Positions 15,626-23,709 of a stretch of 34,834 nucleotides of DNA are shown here, in pieces. The stretch spans positions 1-34,834 of the forward strand of contig JAGDWA010000038.1 in assembly GCA_023269735.1 (NCBI GenBank), read 5' to 3'. A program made the position numbers and the translations under genes. The notes under the pieces were generated by a model. That model was not told the origin of the DNA and made no database searches. It saw only the letters and a program-made list of their open reading frames with translations. This stretch comes from Thermofilum sp. GTDB taxonomy: Archaea; Thermoproteota; Thermoprotei; Thermofilales; Thermofilaceae. Position 1 is the stretch's first letter. Each line of letters opens with the position of its first letter.

Positions 15626-15723
15626 TGGAGCCGGGGCCGGGATTCGAACCCGGGTGAAGTAGCGGGTCACCACCAGGCGACACCACTGCAGCCCGCCGCC
15701 TTAGGCCACTCGGCCACCCCGGC
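15626..15723 (-). tRNA. tRNA-Cys(GCA) with 18-nt intron, CCA encoded
   Basis: Acceptor GCCGGGG pairs with CCCCGGC, followed by discriminator T and encoded CCA. U73 with anticodon GCA (15687-15689) identifies cysteine. The anticodon stem GCGGG/CCCGC forms only if 18 bases (15668-15685) are removed between positions 37 and 38, the canonical intron site. Three-base bulges AG^T and TG^A are separated by a four-pair helix containing G-U pairs, a relaxed bulge-helix-bulge. The variable region (TACTTCAC) is 8 bases, longer than the usual 4-5. The mature 5' end is about 27 bases from the shared TATA centre, so the transcript may start at the mature end. Confidence 0.9.
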
Positions 15724-15744
15724 CCTGCTCTCCGAGGGAGGCAG

Positions 15745-15755
15745 GCTATTTAAGC
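15745..15755. promoter_or_regulatory. Shared bidirectional TATA element, tRNA-Cys / RNase P Rpp21
   Basis: GCTATTTAAGC is a near-palindrome. Its centre (15750) is 27 bases from the mature tRNA-Cys 5' end (15723) and 26 from the GTG of the RNase P gene (15776). It is the only TATA candidate in the 52-base gap. Confidence 0.7.
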
Positions 15756-15775
15756 TGTTCGCGTGGGTATCGCGC

Positions 15776-16108
15776 GTGGATAAGCGCTCGGTGAGGAGCA
15801 TAGCCCGCGAGAGGATAGCCATACTGCTCCAGCTGGCCGATCGAGAGGTCAGGAGGGACGAGCGGTTAGCGCAGCGGTACGTGGAGCTGGCCTTCAGAAT
15901 CGCTGCGAAGGCCCGCGTCAGGATCCCGCGCAGGGTGCGGAGGAGGTTCTGCAGGAAGTGCTTCACACCGCTGATCCCGGGGCTCACAGCCAGGGTGCGC
16001 GTGAAGAGGGGCTGCGGCGGTACGCGCGTCGTGGTCACCTGCCTGAGGTGCGGCTACGTGAGGAGGTACCCCGTGCTTAAGAAACGTGGCGGGCCCGCCG
16101 GGACTTGA
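15776..16108 (+). CDS. rnp4: Ribonuclease P protein component 4 (Rpp21/Rpr2)
   Basis: A zinc-binding protein subunit of the tRNA 5'-processing ribozyme RNase P, 110 residues. It starts VDKRSVRSIARERIAILLQ, with a helical N-terminal half, followed by RVRIPRRVRRRFCRKC and VVVTCLRCGYVRRYP, the four-cysteine zinc ribbon. The GTG at 15776 is exactly where the shared TATA element would start a leaderless message; the frame is open upstream into tRNA-Cys but this part is not used. The last 22 bases, coding for the GGPAGT tail, lie antisense over the 3' end of tRNA-Arg(GCG). Removing that tail would leave the zinc ribbon intact. Confidence 0.92.
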   Translation: MDKRSVRSIARERIAILLQLADREVRRDERLAQRYVELAFRIAAKARVRIPRRVRRRFCRKCFTPLIPGLTARVRVKRGCGGTRVVVTCLRCGYVRRYPVLKKRGGPAGT

Positions 16109-16183
16109 ACCCGGGTTCTCCGGCTCCGCAGGCTTGCGCGCGCCACCGGCGCTCGGCGCCTTTCCATGCTAGGCCACGGGCCC
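16087..16183 (-). tRNA. tRNA-Arg(GCG) with 20-nt non-canonical intron at 29/30, CCA encoded
   Basis: Acceptor GGGCCCG pairs with CGGGCCC, then G73 and CCA. The anticodon stem closes (CCGGC with GCCGG) only if bases 16134-16153 are removed between positions 29 and 30. The loop then reads CTGCGGA, anticodon GCG at 16127-16129. The junctions have 3-base bulges CG^A and AA^G separated by a four-pair GCGC/GCGC helix, and the intron itself folds as GCGCC-GGT-GGCGC: a good splicing-endonuclease substrate. The spliced body is nearly the same as tRNA-Arg(TCT) at 32429-32523. The 3' end overlaps rnp4. Confidence 0.9.
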
Positions 16184-16203
16184 CAGGCAGCAGGAGGGGC
16201 TCG

Positions 16204-16213
16204 CTTAAAAACT
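16204..16213 (-). promoter_or_regulatory. TATA box of tRNA-Arg(GCG)
   Basis: AGTTTTTAAG on the minus strand, centred about 25 bases from the mature tRNA 5' end at 16183. It lies between the tRNA and the stop codon of the TIM gene. Confidence 0.65.
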
Positions 16214-16228
16214 GTTTCACCCAGCGGG

Positions 16229-16951
<723 letters not shown>

Positions 16952-16955
16952 TTAA

Positions 16956-16966
16956 GCCTTAAAAGG
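16956..16966. promoter_or_regulatory. Shared bidirectional TATA element, tpiA / radical SAM operon
   Basis: CCTTAAAAGGG reads as a TATA box both ways, inside a run of repeated CTTAAG-like units (16941-16966). Its centre (16961) is 28 bases from the rightward ATG at 16989 and 31 from the leftward GTG at 16930. Confidence 0.6.
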
Positions 16967-16988
16967 GCTGAATAGGCCGTTGTAGAGG

Positions 16989-18098
16989 ATGTGGCGGCTG
17001 CTGGCGCTGCGCCCAGACGCCTTGGCGGTGTGGGAGGACGAGGAGGTGAGGAGGAGGCTGACGCACTACTACGCGGTGATGACTGACAAGAGGGCGGCGA
17101 GGTACAGAGTGGCGAAGAGGGTTCCGGTGGAGCTGGAGAGGGGTGCGGGCCTGGAGGAGATGTGGAGGGTTCACGACGAGAAGGTGAGGGAGGCCAGGGA
17201 GACTTACGAGAGCGTGGAAGGCGATCCGGAGAAGGTCTCTAGGATGCCTCTCCCGGACTACAGCCTAGTAGACCTCAAGGCGGACATCGCGTGGAGGATC
17301 ATCGAGTCGTGCAGGCTCTGCGAGTGGAGGTGCGGCGTGAACAGAGTCAAGGGCGAGAGGGGAGTGTGCGGGCTCACGGCTGAAGTGAGGGTCGCGTCGG
17401 CCTTCCTCCACATGGGTGAGGAGGCCCCCCTCGTTCCCTCGGGCACGATCTTCTTCACGGGCTGCAGCTTCAAGTGCGTCTTCTGCCAGAACTGGGACAT
17501 CTCCACCGACCCCCTGAACGGCGTGCCGGTGGGGCCCCGCGAGCTCGCCGCGATCGCGGTGAAGCTGCGCAAGGAGGGGGCTCGGAACATAAACTACGTC
17601 GGCGGCAACCCAGACCAGCAGCTCCATGTCGTGCTGTCCTCGCTGAAGCACATGGACGTCAACGTCCCCCTGCTGTGGAACACGAACATGTACATGAGCG
17701 TGGAGGCCTTGAAGCTGCTCCTGGACATCGTGGACATCTGGCTACCCGACTTCAAGTACGGGAACGACGAGTGCGCGCTGAGGCTGTCGAAGGTCCCACG
17801 CTACTTCGAGGTGGTCTCTCGGAACCACAAGCTGGCGCACGACAGCGGCGACATGATCATCAGGCACCTCGTGCTGCCGGGCCACGTGGAGTGCTGCACT
17901 AAGCCCGCCCTCGAGTGGATCAGCAAGAACTGTCCCCGGGCGCTGGTGAACATCATGGACCAGTACAGGCCGGAGCACCTCGTCGCCCTCTACCCGGAGA
18001 AGTACAGGGAGATCGCGCGCAGGCCGAGCAGGGATGAGCTGGAGGAGGCTTACCGCTACGCTGACGAGCTGGGTCTCTTGTGGAGGCCGGTAAGCTGA
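16989..18098 (+). CDS. Radical SAM protein, PflX-like (pyruvate formate-lyase activating enzyme-like)
   Basis: A radical SAM enzyme with the [4Fe-4S]/SAM motif CSFKCVFC (Cys 159, 163, 166). Just before it, four further cysteines (CRLCEWRC at 108-115 and Cys 127) form a second metal site, the usual layout of PflX-type proteins (COG1313). The N-terminal 90 residues are an extra charged region. No pyruvate formate-lyase gene is in the window, so the glycyl-radical-activator name is only a family label and the true substrate is unknown. It is followed by dph2 after 4 bases and is probably co-transcribed with it. The ATG at 16989 lies 28 bases from the shared TATA centre. Confidence 0.82.
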   Translation: MWRLLALRPDALAVWEDEEVRRRLTHYYAVMTDKRAARYRVAKRVPVELERGAGLEEMWRVHDEKVREARETYESVEGDPEKVSRMPLPDYSLVDLKADIAWRIIESCRLCEWRCGVNRVKGERGVCGLTAEVRVASAFLHMGEEAPLVPSGTIFFTGCSFKCVFCQNWDISTDPLNGVPVGPRELAAIAVKLRKEGARNINYVGGNPDQQLHVVLSSLKHMDVNVPLLWNTNMYMSVEALKLLLDIVDIWLPDFKYGNDECALRLSKVPRYFEVVSRNHKLAHDSGDMIIRHLVLPGHVECCTKPALEWISKNCPRALVNIMDQYRPEHLVALYPEKYREIARRPSRDELEEAYRYADELGLLWRPVS

Positions 18099-18102
18099 CG
18101 CG

Positions 18103-19128
18103 ATGGGGGCCGGCAGCTGCCGCTTTGAGCTCGAGGAGGAGCGCATCGTGCGCTGGGCCAGGGGCGCCGGCTACAGGAGGATCCTCCTGCAGGCTCCCGA
18201 CGGGGTGAAGCCCTGCCTCGGCAGGCTGGCCAGGGCCTTGGAGGGCGAGGGCCTCGAGGTCGTAGTGTCGGGCAGCCACGCGTGGGGGGGCTGCGATGTG
18301 GCGCTGCGGGAGGCGGAGGCCCTGGGCTGCGACGCGCTGGTGCACATCGGCCACCACGGCCCCGTCCGTTTCAACCCGCCCAGCAACGTCCTCTTCATCC
18401 CGGGGAGGGCTGATCTGCCCCTGGACGAGGCCGCTGAGGTAGCCGCCCGGAAGCTAAGCAGCGAGGGCCTCAGGAGGGTCGGCGTCGTATCGAGCGTCCA
18501 GCACCTGCACCTCCTGCACCGCGTGCTATCGACGCTCGCCGACTACGGTATCGAGGGGGTGACAGCCAGGAGCCCTGACCCGCAGATGCCAGAGGGCCTG
18601 GTCATAGGGTGTGACGCCAGGGCCGCGCAGAGGCTGGCCGGGTCGGTCGACGCGTTCCTCGTGGTTAGCGGCGGCAGGTTCCACGCGCTTGGCGTCGCGC
18701 TGGCGACCGGCGCCGCCACCTTCGCCCTAGACCCCTACACCAGCGCCGTGACCGACGTTGGCGCTGAGGTGAAGCGCGTGGTCGCCCGCCGCCTAGCGCA
18801 CCTCTCCTCGGTGTTCGACGCGAGGGACGCGCTGATCGTGGCGTCGACGAAACCGGGGCAGTGGGCGGGCTGGGCCAAGCTGAGCGAGCTCCGCCGCCTC
18901 CTGGGCGAGAGGGGGGTGAGGTCGACGGTCGTGGTGCTCGATGAGGTGACGCGCGAGGCCCTCGAGGACCTGGGGCCCGCGGACGTTTACGTGAACACCG
19001 CCTGCCCCAGGCTCTCCACCGACGACTACCACCTCTTCCCGGCCCCCGTCGTCAACGCGCGGGAGCTGCTCCTGGTCCTGCGAGGCGGCCTCGAAGCCTA
19101 CGAGCCAGCCTCCTCTATCGAGCCGTGA
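18103..19128 (+). CDS. dph2: 2-(3-amino-3-carboxypropyl)histidine synthase (diphthamide synthesis)
   Basis: A non-canonical radical SAM enzyme that begins diphthamide formation on the translation factor aEF2. Three widely spaced cluster-binding cysteines, one per domain, are present: WGGC (64), IGC (170) and NTAC (301), followed by PRLSTDDY. The archaeal homodimer needs only this gene for the step. The 341-residue length is normal. The ATG at 18103 is 4 bases after the radical SAM gene. The 3' end overlaps the end of the endonuclease IV gene by 14 bases on the other strand. Confidence 0.92.
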   Translation: MGAGSCRFELEEERIVRWARGAGYRRILLQAPDGVKPCLGRLARALEGEGLEVVVSGSHAWGGCDVALREAEALGCDALVHIGHHGPVRFNPPSNVLFIPGRADLPLDEAAEVAARKLSSEGLRRVGVVSSVQHLHLLHRVLSTLADYGIEGVTARSPDPQMPEGLVIGCDARAAQRLAGSVDAFLVVSGGRFHALGVALATGAATFALDPYTSAVTDVGAEVKRVVARRLAHLSSVFDARDALIVASTKPGQWAGWAKLSELRRLLGERGVRSTVVVLDEVTREALEDLGPADVYVNTACPRLSTDDYHLFPAPVVNARELLLVLRGGLEAYEPASSIEP

Positions 19129-19972
19129 GGAGCTTATCGTAGGTCCGCTTCAGCAGCAGAGCGTCCTCCTCGAGGTTCGGGCTCTCGCAGATCAGCACCC
19201 CCTTGACGCCGAAGTCTCTGAGAGCCTCCATGAGCTCCTCGTACCTGAAGTCGGACTCGGCGAGGTTCAGGTGGCGTATCTCGCCCCTCTCGCCATACTC
19301 GATGCCTGAGACGTGTATGTGCATGTTGTCGAGCGCCTCCCTGCCGAGCCTCTCCTCCACCAGGGAGAGGACGGAGCTGAACTCCTCGTAGCTGTTGTAG
19401 AGGCCGGCGCTCCTGGCGTGGAGGTGGGCGAAGTCGATCACGGGGAGCACCATTTCCAGCTCCTCCGAGAGCCTGATCACCTCCTCGAGGGTCCCGAACT
19501 CCGTGGGGGCCCCCGAGGTCTCGGGCCGCAGCCAGATCTCGACCCCCTCGTCCCGCAGCCTCCTGACGATCGCCCCCACGGCCTCCTTCACCACCCGGTA
19601 CACCTCCTCGCTCTCGCGGCCCATGTAGTAGGCGGCGTGGAAGCAGACGCTCCAGGCCCCCGCGGCTCTGCCCACCACCGCCGACTGGTAGATGCGCTGC
19701 GCGCTCGCCTCGGCCTTGCTCTTCTCCGGCGAAGCCAGGTTGATGTAGTAGGGCGCGTGCACCGTGAGCGCGATGTCCAGGCCCCTGGCGACGGCCTCGA
19801 CGTCCCTCGCCGAGGCCTCCGTCAGGCTGATCCTCCTCACGAACTCGATCTCCATCGCGTCCAGCCCCAGCGCCTTAACTTCCAGCACGCCGTGCTTCGT
19901 GCTCCTGACCTTGGCGCTGTTGGGTATCCCCGCCGGGCCGAACCTCAGCCTGTCGGGCCTCCACAGCGCCAC
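19115..19972 (-). CDS. nfo: Endonuclease IV family protein (AP endonuclease-like TIM barrel)
   Basis: A probable apurinic/apyrimidinic-site endonuclease of the Nfo/xylose-isomerase-like barrel fold. Candidate metal ligands are in family positions: His in LTVHAPYYINLAS, His in VCFHAAYYMG, Glu in RPETSG, Asp and His in IDFAHLHAR, His in HIHVSGIEYG and Glu in ICESPN near the C-terminus. The 285 residues match the family length. The GTG at 19972 is about 26 bases from a weak A/T element (GTAAATG near 19993-20000). The AP-endonuclease role is inferred; related barrels act as sugar isomerases, but the SGAPTEFG and INLAS motifs favour Nfo. Confidence 0.87.
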   Translation of the reverse strand: MALWRPDRLRFGPAGIPNSAKVRSTKHGVLEVKALGLDAMEIEFVRRISLTEASARDVEAVARGLDIALTVHAPYYINLASPEKSKAEASAQRIYQSAVVGRAAGAWSVCFHAAYYMGRESEEVYRVVKEAVGAIVRRLRDEGVEIWLRPETSGAPTEFGTLEEVIRLSEELEMVLPVIDFAHLHARSAGLYNSYEEFSSVLSLVEERLGREALDNMHIHVSGIEYGERGEIRHLNLAESDFRYEELMEALRDFGVKGVLICESPNLEEDALLLKRTYDKLLTAR

Positions 19973-20020
19973 ACGGACCTCTTGGGCCCCCCCACATTTA
20001 CCTACCGTCGGTCGCCAGCG

Positions 20021-21055
20021 TCAGTCCCACCTGGCGATCGGCTTGCGGACGTAGTGGCCCACGATCGGGATCTCCTCGCCGCAGCGCGGGCACTTGCCGC
20101 CCTCGGCCAGCGCGTACTTCACCACGCGCGGCCCGTACCGCTTGATCAGCATCGCACCGCACTCGGGGCAGTAGGTGTTCTCGTACGGGTGGCCGGGCAC
20201 GTTGCCGATGTAGGGGAACCTCACCCCCATCCTTCTCGCCTGCTGATAGCACCACTCGAGCTTCTCGACCCTCGTGGGGGGCTCGCTGTACATGTAGGCT
20301 GGGTAGTAGCGGGTGAAGTGCAGGGGCGTGTCGGGCCCCAGCTCCTTCAGGTGGCGCTCTATGACGCTGAGGATCGTCTCCTCGCCGTCCGTAGCTCCGG
20401 TCACGACCAGGTAAACGATCTCCACGTGGATCCCCATCTTCTTCGCCTCTCTCGCGTTGCGCCAGACTACGTCTGCGCTCGCCCGGTTGTACCTCCTGTA
20501 CTCCTCCTCGCCGCCCTTCACGTCTATCTTGAGCCCGTCCAGGCCGCTCTCCCTCAGCATCCTCAGCGCCTCCAGGCTCATGTAGCCGTTGCTCACGTAG
20601 GTGCAGTAGAGCCCGCGCTCCTTCGCCAGCCTGAAGACGTCGAGGCTGTACTCGAAGAGCAGCGTGGGCTCGTTGAACGAGACGCAGACCCCCTCGTCGC
20701 GGCGCGCCGCGAGCTCCACCACCTTCTCTGGAGGGACGTATGCGGCCCTGGCGGGGTCGGGCTCCACTTTGGAGAGGTGCCAGTTCTGGCACCAGGGGCA
20801 CAGGAAGTTGCAGCTCCAGCTGCTGAACGTCAGCGAGGTGGAGCCGGGCCAGAAGTGGAAGAAGGGCTTGATCTCGATGGGTCGCGACTCGATGGCGGAG
20901 AGGTTGCCGTAGGTCAGCGTGTAGAGGCTGCCCCCTACGTTCACCCGCGTGCCGCAGAGCCCGCGGCCCCCCTCTTCCACCACGCAGCGCCTCTCGCACA
21001 AGAGGCAGCGGACCTTGGTCCCCCTGAGCTTCTCGTAGAGCAGCGCCTCTCGCAC
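20021..21055 (-). CDS. AmmeMemoRadiSam-type radical SAM protein
   Basis: A radical SAM protein of the COG1180 group, which often occurs with AMMECR1 and Memo genes. The 344 residues have an N-terminal four-cysteine site (CLLCERRC at 17-24 and Cys 34), the SAM-cluster motif CNFLCPWC (82-89), and a C-terminal zinc ribbon (CPECG then CPRCG). FSSWSCNFLCPWCQNWHLS is typical. No AMMECR1 or Memo gene is in the window, so the target is unknown. The GTG at 21055 is about 27 bases from the shared TATA element, predicting a leaderless message. Confidence 0.85.
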   Translation of the reverse strand: MREALLYEKLRGTKVRCLLCERRCVVEEGGRGLCGTRVNVGGSLYTLTYGNLSAIESRPIEIKPFFHFWPGSTSLTFSSWSCNFLCPWCQNWHLSKVEPDPARAAYVPPEKVVELAARRDEGVCVSFNEPTLLFEYSLDVFRLAKERGLYCTYVSNGYMSLEALRMLRESGLDGLKIDVKGGEEEYRRYNRASADVVWRNAREAKKMGIHVEIVYLVVTGATDGEETILSVIERHLKELGPDTPLHFTRYYPAYMYSEPPTRVEKLEWCYQQARRMGVRFPYIGNVPGHPYENTYCPECGAMLIKRYGPRVVKYALAEGGKCPRCGEEIPIVGHYVRKPIARWD

Positions 21056-21076
21056 ACTCTCACCTTCGTCAAATAG

Positions 21077-21086
21077 GTTTAATTTG
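21077..21086. promoter_or_regulatory. Shared bidirectional TATA element, radical SAM / 277-residue unknown
   Basis: GTTTAATTTG, whose core TTTAATTT works in either direction. Its centre (about 21082) is 27 bases from the leftward GTG (21055) and 26 from the rightward ATG (21108). Confidence 0.65.
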
Positions 21087-21107
21087 TAGCTCAGGCCCGA
21101 GGATGGG

Positions 21108-21941
21108 ATGCCGTGGGTTGGAGTCGCTGAGGAGGTGGGCGAGGACAGGGTCAGGGAAGCCCTAGCGAGCCTGGGACTGGAGGTAACCCGGGTGCAGGGG
21201 CTGCTCGAGCTGGAGACCTCGAGGGGGTGGCTGAAGTTCAGGGTTTACGAGGTGAGGGGGAGCGTCGAGGGCGTCGCTCAGGTGCTGGCGGAGAACCTCG
21301 GCGCGGCGGCCTTCGAGAGCGGCCCCCACTTGGTGCTCGGCGAGGTGAGCGCGAGGCTGTGGGACGAGGGCGCGAGGGTGGTGTTCCCGGACGGCTACAG
21401 CGAGGTGATCCCGCTCTTCACCTACGACGGTTTCCTGGACGTCCGGATGCCGACGCGGAGGGTGAGTGGCGCCAGCGCCACGATGGTGATCGGGGGCAGG
21501 ACGTACGAGCTCCCCCTGAGGTACAGCGACCTGGTGGAGATCTACGCGATGGGCGAGAAGGCCGTCGAGAAGGTGGAGAAGGCGGCCTCGGTCTACGGGC
21601 TGGAGAAGGTGATCTCTAGGGAGGCGCTGGAGGAGCTAAGGCGCCGCAGGGGGGAGGTGCTCGTGGAGGTCGACTACGAGTCTGGGCTCGTGATGATCCG
21701 CGAGGGTGCTCGGTTGCGCGTGGTCTCTCTGGCGAAGTACTTCGTGGAGCTGGCCCGCAGGAGCGATCACGAGAGGCTGAAGGAGCTCTGGGAGAAGGCC
21801 CCTGAGGCGTCTAAGGAGCAGCTGAGGAGGGCTCTGGAGGAGGAGTACGCCGCCGCCAAGCTCGTGGGGGACGACAAGCGGGTCAAGGCTGTGAGGGAGG
21901 CAGCCGAGAAGCTGGGACTACCCCTGCGGGAGCCTCACTGA
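21108..21941 (+). CDS. Hypothetical protein, unknown function
   Basis: A 277-residue protein I do not recognise. The first 140 residues look like a mixed alpha/beta domain (for example EVTRVQGLLELE, VVFPDGYSEVIPLFTY, MVIGGRTYELPLRYSD). The remainder is highly charged and probably helical, with two Lys/Glu/Arg-rich stretches (about 145-185 and 215-270). There is no signal peptide, membrane segment or cysteine motif. The ATG at 21108 is 26 bases from the shared TATA centre, so expression as a leaderless message is likely. It converges with the VWA gene; the 73-base gap between their ends is GC-rich with short inverted repeats. Confidence 0.75.
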   Translation: MPWVGVAEEVGEDRVREALASLGLEVTRVQGLLELETSRGWLKFRVYEVRGSVEGVAQVLAENLGAAAFESGPHLVLGEVSARLWDEGARVVFPDGYSEVIPLFTYDGFLDVRMPTRRVSGASATMVIGGRTYELPLRYSDLVEIYAMGEKAVEKVEKAASVYGLEKVISREALEELRRRRGEVLVEVDYESGLVMIREGARLRVVSLAKYFVELARRSDHERLKELWEKAPEASKEQLRRALEEEYAAAKLVGDDKRVKAVREAAEKLGLPLREPH

Positions 21942-22014
21942 GTGGCCTCCGAACTTGAGACCGGCCCGCGCACCGGCTGGAGGAGGCCGGCCCCATTAAC
22001 ACTACGAGGGGCTC

Positions 22015-23709
22015 TCACTGAGCGCCGGCCCGAGCCTCGGTCTCACCGAGCACCAGGCTCTTCAGGGCCGCGGGCTCGCTGACCCTGTAGAGCGTGAGCC
22101 CGCGAACCTTCGAAACGGCCTCGACGCTCTTCGGGTACCTCCACCCCTCGATGTGGAAGACGACCACCTTGTGGCCCAACGCCGCTAGCTTCTCGAGGAA
22201 GCCGAGAGCGTCGCGGAGGTTCTGCCAGCCGCAGTCCGTCACTAGGGTCACCACCGCCCGCTCGCCCGGCTCGAGCTCGTCGAGCAGGGCCTTGATCTCG
22301 GCCAGCGGGAGGATCGTCAGCTCCCCCTGGGAGACCGCCAGGATCAAGTCCTTCACGAGGTCCGGCGCGTCCCACCCAGCCACCAGGTACCTCGTCGAGA
22401 AGTTCACCACCGCCGCCCGGCCGCCCTGGCGCCTGGCGCTCAGGTAGGCCGCGAAGGCCGCGATGGCCGCCTCATCGATGGCCCCCTGCATGCTCCTGCT
22501 CGTATCGAGGACCACGAGGACTGAGGGGGCGCGCTCCTGAACGAGCACCTCGCCGGAGGGGGAGGGTAGGTTGACGTCCCTCAGCGTGGTCTCCTCCGGG
22601 ATGAGGGGCCCCTCCTCCAGGCTCGCCTCGAGGTCGAGGTCCTCGATGTCGTCCTCCACGCTCCACGTGTCCGTGTAGGCGTAGATGGCCCAAGTCCCGC
22701 CCCTGCGCCTACCGCCGTAGGAGATCAGGAACTCCTCGGCCCTCGCCCTGTACCACAGGGCCCTCCACACCAGGCTGTCCAGGTCGCCGGCCTTGGAGAG
22801 CGGCTTGGAGAGGCTGGACGGCAGCTCCGGCTCCTCACCCGATCCCCTCTCCGGAGTGCGGGAAACCTCGACCTCCTCCACGCCCCTCCCGGCCCCCCTA
22901 GGAGGCCTCGATTTCACCCCCTCCACAACCTTCTTGAGCTCCTCCTCGATCCGCTTCGTGTCTACCCTCCCCCTGATCCAGTGCCTGTACAGCTCTCTGG
23001 CCTCCTCCTTTCCCAGCCCGCCCATCACCCTCCTCGCCTCCGCCAGGAAGTCCCTTTCCAGGTCCTCTGAGAGCGGCACGCCCTCGCCGGCCGACGTGGG
23101 CAGCCCCTTGATCCTCTCGATGTCCCGCAGCCTCTTCAGGATGGCCGCTATCGCCCTGACCTTCGTAACCCATGACCTGGGGCTCAGCGTGATCTCGGCT
23201 ACGAGCGAGCCGTAGAAGCGGACGTCCCTGTTGATCCTATGGCTGGGCAGGAGGTCCTTGTATACGTGCTTGTAGGCCGAGTACCTCAGGGCCTCGACCC
23301 CCCTCGGCCTCCTCGAGAACTCGTCGACCAGGTGCAGCGGGGGCTGCCTGAACTTCAGCGGCAGGTAGAAGAGGTCCACCTGCAGGTCAGCGAAGAGCCG
23401 CACGGCGTTGTGCGAGTAGATCCAGCTCCTCGTCTCCTCGTAGGCCGCCCGCGCCAGCGTCTGGACCGTCCTGAGGTTGTACGGGCAGTAGTGGAGGTGG
23501 GCCAGGTCGTGCCTGAAGTACCAGAGGAGCAGCGGCCCCCCCTCCGGGTCTTCGAGGAGCCTCCCTGGAACCGTGACGCGGAACGCCCCCTCCCTCACCA
23601 GCACCGACGGCCTGTCGCCGGCCACCCTCACTTCGACGAGGGAGGGGGCGACGTACATCTCGCTGCGGGCCCTCTCGAAGAGTTCCAGAACCTCGTCAAC
23701 GCCCAGCAT
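22015..23709 (-). CDS. VWA-domain protein with N-terminal HDxxH motif, partner of MoxR-type ATPase
   Basis: A 564-residue protein with three parts. The N-terminal region has HDLAHLHYC (residues 67-75), which resembles a HExxH metalloprotease site with Asp replacing Glu. The middle (about 200-395) is charged and partly Pro/Ser-rich and probably disordered, ending in an acidic stretch. A C-terminal von Willebrand A domain has an intact MIDAS, DTSRS (402-406), with a later Thr near 475 and TDCG at 491-494. VWA proteins paired with MoxR ATPases usually act as assembly or remodelling adaptors. The ATG at 23709 overlaps the end of the ATPase gene by 14 bases. No exact function is known to me. Confidence 0.85.
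   Translation of the reverse strand: MLGVDEVLELFERARSEMYVAPSLVEVRVAGDRPSVLVREGAFRVTVPGRLLEDPEGGPLLLWYFRHDLAHLHYCPYNLRTVQTLARAAYEETRSWIYSHNAVRLFADLQVDLFYLPLKFRQPPLHLVDEFSRRPRGVEALRYSAYKHVYKDLLPSHRINRDVRFYGSLVAEITLSPRSWVTKVRAIAAILKRLRDIERIKGLPTSAGEGVPLSEDLERDFLAEARRVMGGLGKEEARELYRHWIRGRVDTKRIEEELKKVVEGVKSRPPRGAGRGVEEVEVSRTPERGSGEEPELPSSLSKPLSKAGDLDSLVWRALWYRARAEEFLISYGGRRRGGTWAIYAYTDTWSVEDDIEDLDLEASLEEGPLIPEETTLRDVNLPSPSGEVLVQERAPSVLVVLDTSRSMQGAIDEAAIAAFAAYLSARRQGGRAAVVNFSTRYLVAGWDAPDLVKDLILAVSQGELTILPLAEIKALLDELEPGERAVVTLVTDCGWQNLRDALGFLEKLAALGHKVVVFHIEGWRYPKSVEAVSKVRGLTLYRVSEPAALKSLVLGETEARAGAQ

Noticed and set aside
19313-21076. 587-codon open frame on the plus strand
   Set aside because: It runs antisense across the endonuclease IV and radical SAM genes, has biased Arg/His/Leu/Pro composition and no motif. 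Long antisense frames are expected at this GC content.
21942-22014. Inverted GC repeats between two convergent genes as a mobile-element remnant
   Set aside because: Short, imperfect and without target duplications; better explained as a shared 3' end.
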